From IMG/VR virus record IMGVR_UViG_3300031523_000003, positions 1 through 36,121 of that record: DNA of 36,121 bases; one strand, written 5' to 3'. A program made the position numbers and the translations under genes. Shown here piece after piece: positions 20,916-30,250 of this stretch; positions within the stretch are counted from its first letter, which is position 1; every line of letters starts with the position of its first letter. The stretch comes from a virus. The notes beneath the pieces were generated by a model, which was given only the letters and a program-made list of their open reading frames with translations, searched no databases and was not told where the DNA came from.

Positions 20916-21326
20916 ATGAGTCTCGACTTATATCGGGAGGATGTTGAAAAGCATTCTTCCGGCTCGCCTTGTTATGTAGCTAATATGACATTTTTTGTCG
21001 CTAGAATTGGCACTAAGAAAGCGCAAGCCGAAATTGCAGAAATAAGAAATGTGTTGTACGGATTATTCCCTAGGCCGAAAGAAATTGACGAGAATGAAAT
21101 ATTCGCTAACTGGTTAAGTGACTATGGCGTGATCGGATGGGAAAATGTAACGGACGATGAAAGTGGAGAATCTATGCCATTTAGCCGCGATTTCTCAAGA
21201 CGTATATTTCTAAACGAAGCTTACTGGCTAAGTCTTAATCAAGTATTAATAACTCATGCAGCTAACTACGAAAACTTTCTTAATGATCAATCGTATGAGG
21301 AAGTAGAAGAAATAAAAAAGCTCTAA
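20916..21326 (+). CDS. Tail assembly chaperone, short form (gpG-like)
   Basis: A 136-residue protein, the 0-frame product of a frameshifted gene pair between tube and tape measure genes. Blocks: YVANMTFFVARIGTKKAQAEIAEIRNVLYGLFP and EIDENEIFANWLSDYGVIGWEN, ending in EEVEEIKKL. Position, size and the slippery AAAAAAG near its 3' end match lambda gpG-type chaperones that bind the tape measure. It starts 3 bases after the tube stop. See the frameshifted form for the fusion. Confidence 0.8.
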   Translation: MSLDLYREDVEKHSSGSPCYVANMTFFVARIGTKKAQAEIAEIRNVLYGLFPRPKEIDENEIFANWLSDYGVIGWENVTDDESGESMPFSRDFSRRIFLNEAYWLSLNQVLITHAANYENFLNDQSYEEVEEIKKL

Positions 21327-21616
21327 GCTGGTACGATGAATTCCCCAATGACAAAATCGCATCAGCACAATGTAAAGCACTGGGGTATGATTACGAAAAG
21401 ATGCGTCCAAAGCTGAAACATAAAGCGCGCGAATTGTTTTTTTGTTTCTCTAAATTAAACAGACGACGAATTGAACATAGACCATTACAAAAAGCTGATA
21501 TAATAGACGAAATTAAACACTTACCAAATATTGATAAATCTCTCGAAGTAATAGAATCGGTTGACGCCGAGTGGCTAAGACTTGAATCAGAAAAAATAAA
21601 ACGGCGGTCTAAATAA
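20916..21616 (+). CDS. Tail assembly chaperone, -1 frameshifted form (gpGT-like)
   Basis: At 21314-21320 (A AAA AAG in the 0 frame) ribosomes can slip by -1, after which the new frame runs without a stop to 21616: the fusion replaces the last residue of the short form with ALSWYDEFPNDKIASAQ and continues for 98 residues (KMRPKLKHKARELFFCF, NIDKSLEVIESVDAEWLRLESEKIKRRSK), giving 233 residues. Lambda-like siphoviruses use such a fusion to recruit the tape measure protein. There is no start with good ribosome site in the -1 frame that would explain it otherwise. The fusion's stop overlaps the tape-measure ATG. Confidence 0.8.
21314..21320 (+). promoter_or_regulatory. Programmed -1 frameshift slippery site
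   Basis: The heptamer A AAA AAG is in register with the 0-frame codons AAA and AAG of the short chaperone. A Shine-Dalgarno-like GAGGAAG at 21297-21303 lies about 11 bases upstream, as in dnaX. Downstream CCCCA (21343-21347) can pair with TGGGG (21381-21385), though it is far from the heptamer. Confidence 0.8.
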
Positions 21617-24132
21617 TGGCACTCGAACGCACAATTAGAATCAAAGTAGACGCATCCAAGGCGGGCACTAAGATTGATAAGCTTGATCGTAAAACTGAAA
21701 AGCTCGGCACTACAGCCAAAAAAACTAGAGCTCAATTCGGAGCATTGAAGGCTTCGGTAATTGCAGTGGGGGCGGCTTTACAGGTTGCTGTAATTGCTAG
21801 GTATGCTGATGCTTTTTCAAATGTTCAGAACCAAGTAAGACAGACGACCAGCTCCTCGGAAGAGCTTGCACAAAGAACAAAAGATTTGATTGAAATATCC
21901 AAGCGATCAAGGGTGCAATTATTAGCAACCTCTGAGCTATATACCCAGCTAACATTATCAACTGAAAACCTTGGCTTATCTACTGACGAATTATTAAGAA
22001 TAACTGAAACAATTAGCAAATCATTTGCGGTGTCTGGAAAAAGCGCGGCTGAAAGTGCAGGAGCTATCAGGCAGCTAGGTCAAGCATTCAGTGCGGGAGC
22101 ATTGCGTGGTGATGAATTTAATTCAATAGCAGAAGGTGCGCCGGAGATAATGCGTGCGCTACAGCGTAGCCTGAAACTAACACAGGGAGAGCTAAGAGAT
22201 TTGGCGGCTACAGGTGGGATCACTGCCAAAGTTTTAGTGGACGCTTTAAGTGGTGCGGCTGAAGTCATTGACAAGAAGTTAGCAGATTCAACGATGACCT
22301 TGGCGTTATCATTTCAAGAAGCGGAAACGAACGCGATCAATTTTGTCGGAACAAATGAAACTATAACATCAACAATGGAAAGTGCGGGTAAAACAGTAAT
22401 AGCACTTTCTGAAAACCTTGATCTATTAGTTACGGCAATACTGACAGCCTCAAGCGTTTACGGTGCCAAGCTACTCTCATCACTAATAACATCAACTGCG
22501 GCAAAAGTTACAGCTACAGCTTCCACAATATCACTCGCAAAAGCAGAACAATCAGCGGCGGCTTCGGCTTTGGCATCAGCTAATGCAGAGAAAGCGGCAA
22601 CAGCGGCAAGGCTTGGTTCATCATCGAGCAAATTGAACGCGGCGGTGGCTTCTGGCATTCTAGCGAAGGCAGAAAATGCGGTAGTGGTGGCGGCAACAAG
22701 AGCTGCGGCAGCAAATACAGCAATGGCGATATCGACAAGGGCATTAAGTGCAAGCTTAGCGTTTTTAGGTGGACCATTAGGCGTTCTATTAATCGCGGTT
22801 AGCGCGCTAGTATTATTTGGTCGCGGTGAATCAGACGCGGAAATAAAAGCTAAAGAATTCAGCAAAACTATTGATGAGCAAATTGACTCAGTTAAAGGGT
22901 TAGATACTGAGTTAAAACTAGCAACAGCAAGTAAAAAAGCATTCGCTCAACAAAATGATTTGATAGCTCAGATACAAGCACAGAAGATGGTTCTTGATGA
23001 GTTAGAAAAAAGCGCACTAGCGGCGGCAACAAGTTATAACCAATTTGGTCTAGCGACAACATTGAGCAAAATACCAGAGGCTAAAGATAAATTAAAAGAA
23101 TTAAACGCGCAACTATCAAAAGTTAGTTTATTAACTACTGAAATATTCAATAAAGAACAAGGCGGTGATGGCAAAATAAAAACAATTGATAAGGTTAAAG
23201 AAGAACCTATTTTTGTCAATACTGAAAAATTCAAAACTGAATCGCTCAAAGCTGAATTAGCTAAGCGTTTAGAGATAAACAGAGCTTTCAACGACATAAT
23301 GATTCAAGACTTTCAAACCCAGCAAGATAAAGAGCGAGCAATAATTGATTTTAATAAACAAGCAGACCTGGCAGATTTGGAAAAAGACATTACTGATAGC
23401 AATTTAGGTTTCCAACAAAAACAAGAGGTTTTAGACGCTAATCAGAAATTGTCAGGCGCTAATCGTTTATCTATTCAGCTAGAACTAGATGCTCAGCAAG
23501 ACGCGCAAGAAGATTTACATAATTTAGAGCGGTTACAAATAGAGCAAGACTTTGAGCTGGCAAAAACTGAAATAACAAGGGTTGGAGAAAAAGAAAGAGC
23601 AGAATTAATGGCTCAAGCGGCGTTTGTTGCGCAGAATGCAAATAGACAGTCGTTTGATATGATCATGGGCTTTATGAATCAATTTGCTGGGAACTCTAAG
23701 AAAATAGCGGTTGCTTTGATTGCGGTGGCGGCGGCGGAAGGTGCTTCAAGAGTTATGATTGACACTCAAGCGGGGGCTATGAGGGCGGTGGCTCAGCTTG
23801 GGGCTTTCGCGGCTCCGGCAGTTGCAGCAATAGAGGCTCGCGGAGCAATTGCTTTGGGTATTATTGGCGCTAATGCCGCATTAAAGATTGGTGCAGCCAC
23901 AAGCTCTGGTGGCAGTGGTGGCGGAAGCTTCTCAGGTGGCGGGTCATCTAGCCAACCCGCACAGAGGCAAGAGCCAGTTAATCAAAGCACAGTAGTTGAT
24001 TTTAGGGGGTTAGAAGGGATAGCGGAAACTTTAGCTAACTTTGACCCTGATGAACTTCTACCGGTTGAGGTTACTCAAAGGCTTATCGCAAGCATACAAG
24101 CAGTTAAAAGATTTTCGGGTGATGAAGAATGA
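21616..24132 (+). CDS. Tape measure protein
   Basis: An 838-residue tail tape measure protein. The N-terminus (IRIKVDASKAGTKIDKLDRKTEKLGTTAKKTRAQF) leads into the tape measure domain at about 65-260: SSEELAQRTKDLIEISKRSRVQL, then GQAFSAGALRGDEFNSIAEGAPEIMRAL and LAATGGITAKVLVDAL. Hydrophobic, Ala-rich segments about 265-300 and 380-405 are potential membrane-passing regions, followed by long coiled coils and a Ser/Gly-rich C-terminus (SSGGSGGGSFSGGGSSS). Length sets the tail length, here roughly 120 nm by the usual 1.5 A per residue. Starts by TAATG overlap with the chaperone fusion. Confidence 0.9.
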   Translation: MALERTIRIKVDASKAGTKIDKLDRKTEKLGTTAKKTRAQFGALKASVIAVGAALQVAVIARYADAFSNVQNQVRQTTSSSEELAQRTKDLIEISKRSRVQLLATSELYTQLTLSTENLGLSTDELLRITETISKSFAVSGKSAAESAGAIRQLGQAFSAGALRGDEFNSIAEGAPEIMRALQRSLKLTQGELRDLAATGGITAKVLVDALSGAAEVIDKKLADSTMTLALSFQEAETNAINFVGTNETITSTMESAGKTVIALSENLDLLVTAILTASSVYGAKLLSSLITSTAAKVTATASTISLAKAEQSAAASALASANAEKAATAARLGSSSSKLNAAVASGILAKAENAVVVAATRAAAANTAMAISTRALSASLAFLGGPLGVLLIAVSALVLFGRGESDAEIKAKEFSKTIDEQIDSVKGLDTELKLATASKKAFAQQNDLIAQIQAQKMVLDELEKSALAAATSYNQFGLATTLSKIPEAKDKLKELNAQLSKVSLLTTEIFNKEQGGDGKIKTIDKVKEEPIFVNTEKFKTESLKAELAKRLEINRAFNDIMIQDFQTQQDKERAIIDFNKQADLADLEKDITDSNLGFQQKQEVLDANQKLSGANRLSIQLELDAQQDAQEDLHNLERLQIEQDFELAKTEITRVGEKERAELMAQAAFVAQNANRQSFDMIMGFMNQFAGNSKKIAVALIAVAAAEGASRVMIDTQAGAMRAVAQLGAFAAPAVAAIEARGAIALGIIGANAALKIGAATSSGGSGGGSFSGGGSSSQPAQRQEPVNQSTVVDFRGLEGIAETLANFDPDELLPVEVTQRLIASIQAVKRFSGDEE

Positions 24133-24917
24133 GTAATGTATTTGTAATTAGAGCAGATTCAGCGGCCAAAAAGTTAGCTGACGCGGCGGCGGCAGAGAAA
24201 GAGCCGAGACTTGCTTACGCTAGTATGGTATCAACTAGTACAATCGTAGCTAGTCATGATTTTAAAAATACCGGTTATCTCTACGATGGTATGACCACTC
24301 TGAAATGGCGGCCGGCTAATTCAACTCCAACACTTACATTCACAGGCACTTTTAGCAATACTGATTATGTTGGCATAGCTGGGGTTAATTGGGCTACAGC
24401 GGGCTGTGTTGCTACTGTTAAAGATTCTGGTGGCAATATACTTGGGACGGTTAGTGGATTGCGAGATAATCAATCAGCATTGTTCATTTTTGCAAAAGCA
24501 ACTTATACAAGTATTTTGATTGAGTTTACATGCACAAATACACTGCTTGAAGTAGGGGAAGTTTATCTTGGTGAAAGTCTAGCGTTTCCGCGCAATGTGT
24601 CGGTAGGATATAAGCCCGGAAGATGGCACAGTAACGATTTAATCACAAACGGTAGAACAGAGGCCAATCAATTTTCTGGCTCAGTAGTTAGAGCGAGAGG
24701 GACAACAGAATCATTTTCTATTAACAATGTTCCGGTTTCATTTATGGAGTTTGATTATAAAAACTTTGTGATTAATGCGAGGGGGCTACCTGTATTTTTT
24801 CTTTGGAATAAAAACAATATAGGTCATGCAATTTTTGGAAGTTGGACAGCTACAGCACCGACATTTACCAGTTCTTTTTTATCATCAATTAACATTACGA
24901 TTAACGGCGCAGTATGA
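24129..24917 (+). CDS. Minor tail (distal tail) protein candidate
   Basis: A 262-residue, beta-rich protein behind the tape measure, where distal tail proteins belong. It has a helical start (RADSAAKKLADAAAAEKEPRLAYASM), then many strands (TLTFTGTFSNTDYVGIAGVNWATAGC, LIEFTCTNTLLEVGEVYLG) and a C-terminal region with PRNVSVGYKPGRWHSNDL. The pattern resembles siphovirus minor tail proteins that start the tail tip. Overlaps of ATGA with its neighbours on both sides keep it in the tail operon. Function is inferred from position. Confidence 0.65.
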   Translation: MSNVFVIRADSAAKKLADAAAAEKEPRLAYASMVSTSTIVASHDFKNTGYLYDGMTTLKWRPANSTPTLTFTGTFSNTDYVGIAGVNWATAGCVATVKDSGGNILGTVSGLRDNQSALFIFAKATYTSILIEFTCTNTLLEVGEVYLGESLAFPRNVSVGYKPGRWHSNDLITNGRTEANQFSGSVVRARGTTESFSINNVPVSFMEFDYKNFVINARGLPVFFLWNKNNIGHAIFGSWTATAPTFTSSFLSSINITINGAV

Positions 24918-27199
24918 CATTTGACACACTGAAAGCGCTAGGTAAGCGCGAGGCATTTACGATTATTGAGATTATTCTTGATAAAAATGATCCTGCTTTG
25001 GATGGTGAGTTTGCGCTGCAGGCTGACAGTTACGGCACACCTAAAACGACCGATGATATCCGCGCATTTACTGGGGTGGATTTTAGGACTTACCGATATG
25101 CTGACCAACAAATATTCGGCATTGATCATTTTCCTAATCTTGGTAAAGTAACATCGAACACACCAGAGATTGACCCCGGCAAGTCAATCGGATTTAGAGC
25201 GACAGCAACGGCAACAATTCAAGACTTCATTTGTAATGACGCCTACTCATTACCAAGCCCTTACGATGATAGGCGAATAGTTGGCAGTCACTTTCTAAAA
25301 TTATTAGCTAGAAACCATGTTAAAAATAGACGAGTTAGAGTATTAAGGGGTTTAGATCCTTTAAATTACAGTGAATCAAATACTACAATCGAAAATTACA
25401 TTATAGATTCTATATCATTTCCCAGCGAAAACGGGCAAGTTTCGATCAAGATGGTTGACGAATTAATACTTGCTGAATCAATAAAGACAAAGTTACCCAC
25501 GATCAGCAAGGGCGTGTTGACAACAGCGACAACACCAACCGATACAACGCTGGCATTCTCTTCGACTGTAACTGATGAATACGGAGCGACAAGCGCAACA
25601 GGCTATATTGCTATAGAAAAAGAGGTGATGTCTTACACGGTCGATTCTAGTACCGCTATGACGATTACTAGGGGTGCGTTTGGAACTGAAGCGGTCAGGC
25701 ATGAAGTCGACGAAACTATGCAAAAGTGTATTGTTTTTGATAACGTCAATATCATCGACATAATCACGCAAATAATCACAGACCATACAGATATTCCAGC
25801 CTCATATATTCCGACGGCTGATTTTGCAGCATTAAAAACCGGTGATTTAGCTTTATATAACTTAACGCGAGTTATTTACAAGCAGACTGACGTTAAGAAA
25901 GTATTAAACGAGCTTATACAATTAGCTGGATTATCTGTTTACGTTGACATAGTAAAATCTCAATTAACTATTGTATCAATACCTGACTTTTCTTTACCAG
26001 TAGTCACATTTAATGAGTCTGAACATATCGAGCAGGGCAGCGTAAAAGTCACGCAAGATTATAAGCGTCAAATAACACGCCAATCAATTTTTTGGGATAA
26101 ATCAGATTCGAGCGAGTCAGATGACACTAAAAACTATAGAAAAAGCTTTCAAGTGATCGATGGAATAGTTGAGCAAGCGGCTGACGTTGGAACGATATCA
26201 GAACCAAAGCCGTTAATTACAAACTGGTTAATTAATTCGTCTGAAGATAACCAATTGGCGACTAGTTTTTGCCAGCGTCAAGTAAATCGATTCTCTAAAA
26301 TACCCTTAGTTATTAAATTCGATGTTGATCAAAGATACATCGGAAATGTGACAGGTGGAGTCTTATGGTTAGGCTCAGTATTTGCCATCAATACATCGAG
26401 AATAGTTGATAGCGGGCTTAATAACGTAACTACTACAGCGCAATGTATAAAGATTAAACCAGCAGCTAAAGACGGTCAATGGACTGTCACAGGGCTAAGT
26501 TATACAGCAGCAACGCCGATCAGTGCGGATTTATTTATCAGTGAAGATAAGATAGATTACTTGCTAACTGACGAATTAACAACGACAGAAGCAAGAGAAT
26601 ATGTTGTTGTCATAAATTCAGGAGTTACTATTGGATCTTCTTTATCATCATTATACTCATTTACGCAAGGCACATTCTTTTCTGGCGCAACATTAAAGTT
26701 GGTTGTACTAGGTCGCGGAATCGGCACGGGCGGAGCGGGTGGGAACGGCGGTGACTCTGGTGTCGCTGGTGCAGGTTGTGTGATAGACGGCGGATCAAGT
26801 GGCGGAGCGGGTGGCGGCGTATTTAGCTTTAGCACAGATGCAACGATAGATAACGGTTTTGGCGTAATTTTCTCAGGCGGTAATGGTGGAAATGGCGGCA
26901 ATAGTGTTTGCTATGAAGATGCAGGAGGGGATTATCAAGCAGACGGAGGAAGCGGTGGCGGCGGCGGTCAAGGTTATTCGTCAAGCGTCGCGGGCATCAT
27001 CGGGACGGGTGGAATTGCAAACGGAACAAGTGGAAACTTAGCGGCTCCAGGGTTGGGCGGAATAGCTGGTGATTCAGGCGGAGGCTTTGGTTCAGACGGC
27101 GGAACTTTTGGCGGCGGTATAGCGATAAATTCAAACGGCAATACGGTAACAATTACAGCGGGCAATAATGCCGAACAAATCAAAGGTAGCGTAATCTAA
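24914..27199 (+). CDS. Tail tip hub protein with Gly-rich C-terminal domain
   Basis: A 761-residue protein. Residues 1-590 are a beta/alpha region: NDPALDGEFALQADSYGTPKTTDDIRAFTGVDFRTYRYADQQIFG, IAIEKEVMSYTVDSSTAMTITRGAFGTEAVRHE (an Ig-like segment) and YKQTDVKKVLNELIQLAGLSVYVDIVKSQL (a hub-domain-like helix-strand). Residues about 600-745 are extremely rich in glycine (GIGTGGAGGNGGDSG, SSGGAGGGVFSFS, GGNGGNGG), like the glycine-rich region of gp38-type adhesins of T-even-like phages. It probably sits at the tail tip with the Gly-rich part facing the host. ATGA overlaps at start, TAATG at end. Confidence 0.7.
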   Translation: MTFDTLKALGKREAFTIIEIILDKNDPALDGEFALQADSYGTPKTTDDIRAFTGVDFRTYRYADQQIFGIDHFPNLGKVTSNTPEIDPGKSIGFRATATATIQDFICNDAYSLPSPYDDRRIVGSHFLKLLARNHVKNRRVRVLRGLDPLNYSESNTTIENYIIDSISFPSENGQVSIKMVDELILAESIKTKLPTISKGVLTTATTPTDTTLAFSSTVTDEYGATSATGYIAIEKEVMSYTVDSSTAMTITRGAFGTEAVRHEVDETMQKCIVFDNVNIIDIITQIITDHTDIPASYIPTADFAALKTGDLALYNLTRVIYKQTDVKKVLNELIQLAGLSVYVDIVKSQLTIVSIPDFSLPVVTFNESEHIEQGSVKVTQDYKRQITRQSIFWDKSDSSESDDTKNYRKSFQVIDGIVEQAADVGTISEPKPLITNWLINSSEDNQLATSFCQRQVNRFSKIPLVIKFDVDQRYIGNVTGGVLWLGSVFAINTSRIVDSGLNNVTTTAQCIKIKPAAKDGQWTVTGLSYTAATPISADLFISEDKIDYLLTDELTTTEAREYVVVINSGVTIGSSLSSLYSFTQGTFFSGATLKLVVLGRGIGTGGAGGNGGDSGVAGAGCVIDGGSSGGAGGGVFSFSTDATIDNGFGVIFSGGNGGNGGNSVCYEDAGGDYQADGGSGGGGGQGYSSSVAGIIGTGGIANGTSGNLAAPGLGGIAGDSGGGFGSDGGTFGGGIAINSNGNTVTITAGNNAEQIKGSVI

Positions 27200-29223
27200 T
27201 GGCATTAACACACTATTCATTCACAGCATTAATAGATGCTGACTCAGCAGGCCAAAATATTGTTGCAGCTCAAGCGGTTGCGGTCAACATTAAAGGCGGC
27301 GCACTAGCTAACATTTTCAGTGATGATGCGGGGCTTAATCCAATAACACAGCCCGGTGCAGTGACGGACGCTAACGGCATATTTTCTTTTTATGTAAATA
27401 ACGGCACTTATACAATATCAAGCGCGGGACTTTCCGAGGAGATATCAGTAAATGATTTTCTCTCTTATTCTACGGAAGAATTGACAACGGCAACAATGGC
27501 TGCTGATACTAAAAAGACTTATCTGGTCGGCGATGTGATCAATACTGGCGAATTTTCGACAGGAAATGGCGGCGCTGGAACTTATGATTGTGTGGTAGTC
27601 GGAACTACTGCAAACGTTGATCTGCCGAACCTTTTTGATATTATAGTCAGCACGATTGACGCGAACAAATGCTTCAGAGTTCGACGCGATATCCCGCTAC
27701 AGGTTGAGAAAGTGGGGGTTGTCGGTGACGGCACTACTAACAATGACGCAGCTGTACTAAATGCTAAAGCAATGCTTAGAACGAACGGCGTCGATATTAT
27801 TGATGAAATTGGCGGTACGGTAATAACTGCTTACACTTCAGGAACCTTATTATTTGGCAAAGGTGTTTTTCTTATGTCACCCGACGTGCTTGAGATTTAT
27901 CAAGACCTTGGCTTGACCTTAAAAGGGCAGGGTAGTCGGCGAACGAACAACGCAATTTATGGTGCCACAACGCTGCTATTTAACGGTACTTCGTCAGGAT
28001 TTTGCATACAAGCGAAAAGAAATGGCGGGAGAGGATTGCACATTGAAGATATAGACGTTTGCTATAATGATGCGAATTTCACAGGCGATATTTTTGACGT
28101 GTACGGCGCACAAGGCGCAACACTAACAAGGGTATTTTTAGGCAACTATGGAATAACGGCAGCAACTAGATTGAGAACAGCGCGTTCGATTGTAAGAACA
28201 ACTTATGATGAATTTGTTAACTTTACCGACGTCGTTTGCGATGGGGCTATTGACGGCTGGTGGTCTGACGATGTTAGAGATTCCAACGGGAATACTTTCG
28301 GTGGTTCTGCTACGACTTTCGATAACGTTGTATTTTACGACATATCAGGCAGTATGATCAAAGCTTTAGGCAATAGGACAAGGCTCGGCGTAGATATTAG
28401 GGGTGTTGTATTTAACCCTATCAATATAGACTGCATAAAAGGACTAGAAGTAAATAACATAGACGCTCTTAATGTGTCGTCGAGTATATTTACACCGTCT
28501 ACAACTAAAAAAGCAACGTCAGGTTGGCTAGATGTAGCGAATTGCACAGGTAGAATTGTAGGTAATGTTTTTAATGATCTGGCAACCGCAGGAACATTGA
28601 ATGGTAACTTAGACTTTTCTAATAACAAGCTGTTTACGATTGACGGTGTAATTCTAACGGGCGGTGTAATTACAGGTAAAGGCAATGAGTTTGCAACATC
28701 GACCACGGGTTACTCACTAGTACCAGTATCGCCTTTAACTGTAGATATCGGACCAGACATATTTAAAGCACCTGTCACTACTAGTTACTCAGTAACCCCT
28801 GATAGCGCGTCTCTGGGCGGGACTATCACTTACAGCCCCGAGCAGGACGCATCATCAGCTAAGTTTGTAAGCGCTACGAACAGGGTTACAATAAAAGGCA
28901 GTGACGAGCGATTTATTACGACGTCATCACTCCCTGCAACCGGCTCAACGTTTCAGACTGGCAGAACTTACAACGTAACAGTAGCAGGCACTTTTACACT
29001 TCCAACACCAGTACCTGGCACTAAATTAACAGTACATAAACAGACTTCAAACGCGTTAACCATAGCGGCTACAGGCGGTAGCTCAATGTTGGTGGGTGAA
29101 ACGGGATCAAGAACGTCAGCAATAGCGACAACAGCGGAAACGGGGGCTATGATTGAATTTTCAGCTTTCACATCGACGCTTTGGATCGGAAAGACACTAT
29201 CAGGAACTTGGACATTCACATAA
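27199..29223 (+). CDS. Tailspike with pectate-lyase-like beta-helix
   Basis: A 674-residue protein. Residues 1-95 form an N-terminal tail-binding domain (DSAGQNIVAAQAVAVNIKGG, ending VNDFLSYSTEELTT). At 168-190 the sequence PLQVEKVGVVGDGTTNNDAAV is the entry of the pectate lyase 3 beta-helix fold, which runs to about 530 with repeated N-N and V strands. The C-terminal 140 residues (VTPDSASLGGTITYSPEQDASSAKF, NVTVAGTFTLPTPVPG) form a beta cap. It most likely binds or cuts host polysaccharide. No catalytic residues can be named from sequence. The terminator follows. Confidence 0.75.
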   Translation: MALTHYSFTALIDADSAGQNIVAAQAVAVNIKGGALANIFSDDAGLNPITQPGAVTDANGIFSFYVNNGTYTISSAGLSEEISVNDFLSYSTEELTTATMAADTKKTYLVGDVINTGEFSTGNGGAGTYDCVVVGTTANVDLPNLFDIIVSTIDANKCFRVRRDIPLQVEKVGVVGDGTTNNDAAVLNAKAMLRTNGVDIIDEIGGTVITAYTSGTLLFGKGVFLMSPDVLEIYQDLGLTLKGQGSRRTNNAIYGATTLLFNGTSSGFCIQAKRNGGRGLHIEDIDVCYNDANFTGDIFDVYGAQGATLTRVFLGNYGITAATRLRTARSIVRTTYDEFVNFTDVVCDGAIDGWWSDDVRDSNGNTFGGSATTFDNVVFYDISGSMIKALGNRTRLGVDIRGVVFNPINIDCIKGLEVNNIDALNVSSSIFTPSTTKKATSGWLDVANCTGRIVGNVFNDLATAGTLNGNLDFSNNKLFTIDGVILTGGVITGKGNEFATSTTGYSLVPVSPLTVDIGPDIFKAPVTTSYSVTPDSASLGGTITYSPEQDASSAKFVSATNRVTIKGSDERFITTSSLPATGSTFQTGRTYNVTVAGTFTLPTPVPGTKLTVHKQTSNALTIAATGGSSMLVGETGSRTSAIATTAETGAMIEFSAFTSTLWIGKTLSGTWTFT

Positions 29224-29245
29224 GATTTACCCGACGAGCGCAACG

Positions 29246-29267
29246 AAGCCCTTAATTGGGTTTTTTT
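29246..29267 (+). terminator. Rho-independent terminator after tailspike gene
   Basis: AAGCCC (29246-29251) pairs with GGGTTT (29258-29263, one G-U pair) around the loop TTAATT, followed by a run of T to 29267. It closes the long late operon that starts at or before the terminase genes. Confidence 0.7.
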
Positions 29268-29298
29268 GTTTCTGGAATAAACTAATTCAAATTAATAC

Positions 29299-29327
29299 TT
29301 GCGTTATTATGTATACACGAGTATATT
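29299..29327 (+). promoter_or_regulatory. Promoter of the small-gene region
   Basis: TTGCGT (29299-29304), 17-base spacer, TATATT (29322-29327), with predicted start about 29334. It lies between the tailspike terminator and the gene at 29369, so it begins a new transcription unit. Confidence 0.6.
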
Positions 29328-29368
29328 TAATTCTCACTAATTCGAAGCAGAAGAAAAAAGGAAATAAA

Positions 29369-29818
29369 ATGAAATTTACAGTTGAAGTTGATGATTTTTG
29401 GATTGAAGAGCGGGAGCTAAGCGATGCTTTGCAATCTGACATAACAAGATCAGTAGTGTCTCAAATATCAAAAAGCATTAAAGATAAGGTGGATAAATGC
29501 TTGACTGAAAAAATAAACGGATTGATAACGGCTAAACTTGAAGCGTCAATAGAGATCCACATTGAAAATATGCTTAATTCTGGCGAAATAACAAAACAAG
29601 GTAGCAACATTTCAATAGTTGAGCATATGAGGGATTTATTTAATAAAGATAGAGGATGGAGTTCACTTGATAGTCACGTTAAAAAATATTCTGAAAAGTT
29701 TGCAAAAGATATGATTATTCAATACGACGCTTTATTTGCAAATAAAATAGTCTTGAACATGAAAGACCAAGGGCTTTTGCGAGAAGATGTGGTAAATAAT
29801 TTATTAGGTCGGGATTAA
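29369..29818 (+). CDS. Hypothetical helical protein
   Basis: A 149-residue protein from ATG 29369, preceded by AAAAAGGAAATAAA; an upstream in-frame ATG (29153) lies inside the tailspike gene and before the terminator, so I reject it. The protein is charged and helical: WIEERELSDALQSDITRSVVSQISKSIKDKVDKCLTEKI and EHMRDLFNKDRGWSSLDSHVKKYSEKF. No family recognised. It is the first gene after the promoter at 29299, and the RHH gene follows it. Confidence 0.65.
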   Translation: MKFTVEVDDFWIEERELSDALQSDITRSVVSQISKSIKDKVDKCLTEKINGLITAKLEASIEIHIENMLNSGEITKQGSNISIVEHMRDLFNKDRGWSSLDSHVKKYSEKFAKDMIIQYDALFANKIVLNMKDQGLLREDVVNNLLGRD

Positions 29819-29822
29819 TAAA

Positions 29823-30002
29823 ATGGCAAATAAACAAGGTAGCACAAGAAAGAGGTTTGAAGATTTAAGAGTGCCGATGAATGTAACCGTCAAGCCTGCC
29901 ACTAGGGCGATGATATCGTCTTGGGGTAATAGTAGAGGTGTTACAATAGATAAATTAGTAGAGCGTGAAATAGAGCGCTTAGAATTTAACTCACAAGGAT
30001 AA
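29823..30002 (+). CDS. Ribbon-helix-helix-like DNA-binding protein
   Basis: A 59-residue protein: basic N-terminus (NKQGSTRKRFEDL), then VPMNVTVKPATRAMISSWGNSRGVTIDKLVEREIERL. This short strand followed by two helices is the ribbon-helix-helix arrangement of Arc/MetJ-type regulators. The frame is short and starts 4 bases after the previous stop with GGGATTAATA upstream. It probably represses or activates promoters of the early region. Its stop overlaps the next ATG. Confidence 0.65.
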   Translation: MANKQGSTRKRFEDLRVPMNVTVKPATRAMISSWGNSRGVTIDKLVEREIERLEFNSQG

Positions 30003-30250
30003 TGAAGATGAATAAATTTATAAAATGTTTAAACAAAACCCCTTGGTTGGAGCGTTGGGAAGCTGCAAAATTCTTGCGAGGTCTTTTTGTGGTTCTTTTC
30101 GCCGTGGCAACTTTGCCAGTTATTGCGATAGTTATAATTAAGTTTTTAGGTCTTTGGTTTTTGTTTTTCACCTTCCTGCTATTTATAAATTTGTACGTTA
30201 TAGACTGGTCACACTTTGACAAATGCGGAGATAATGAAGATGAGCTATAA
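30002..30250 (+). CDS. Two-TM small membrane protein
   Basis: An 82-residue protein with two hydrophobic segments at about 27-46 (LFVVLFAVATLPVIAIVIIK) and 48-67 (LGLWFLFFTFLLFINLYV), a basic N-terminus and a short acidic end. Such proteins in early regions are sometimes superinfection exclusion or host-takeover factors; no family is recognised. It starts by a TAATG overlap at 30002 with the RHH gene. Its C-terminal 10 bases overlap the next gene. Confidence 0.6.
   Translation: MKMNKFIKCLNKTPWLERWEAAKFLRGLFVVLFAVATLPVIAIVIIKFLGLWFLFFTFLLFINLYVIDWSHFDKCGDNEDEL

Noticed and set aside
22458-22865. Long open frame on the minus strand inside the tape measure gene
   Set aside because: Ala/Ser-rich mirror of the Ala-rich coding strand, with no ribosome site and no protein-family character.
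26557-27183. Pro-rich open frames on the minus strand in the Gly-rich tail gene
   Set aside because: They are the reverse complement of glycine codons and reflect coding bias only.
29153-29368. N-terminal extension of the gene at 29369
   Set aside because: It would start inside the tailspike gene and cross a terminator and a promoter; a good ribosome site precedes ATG 29369.
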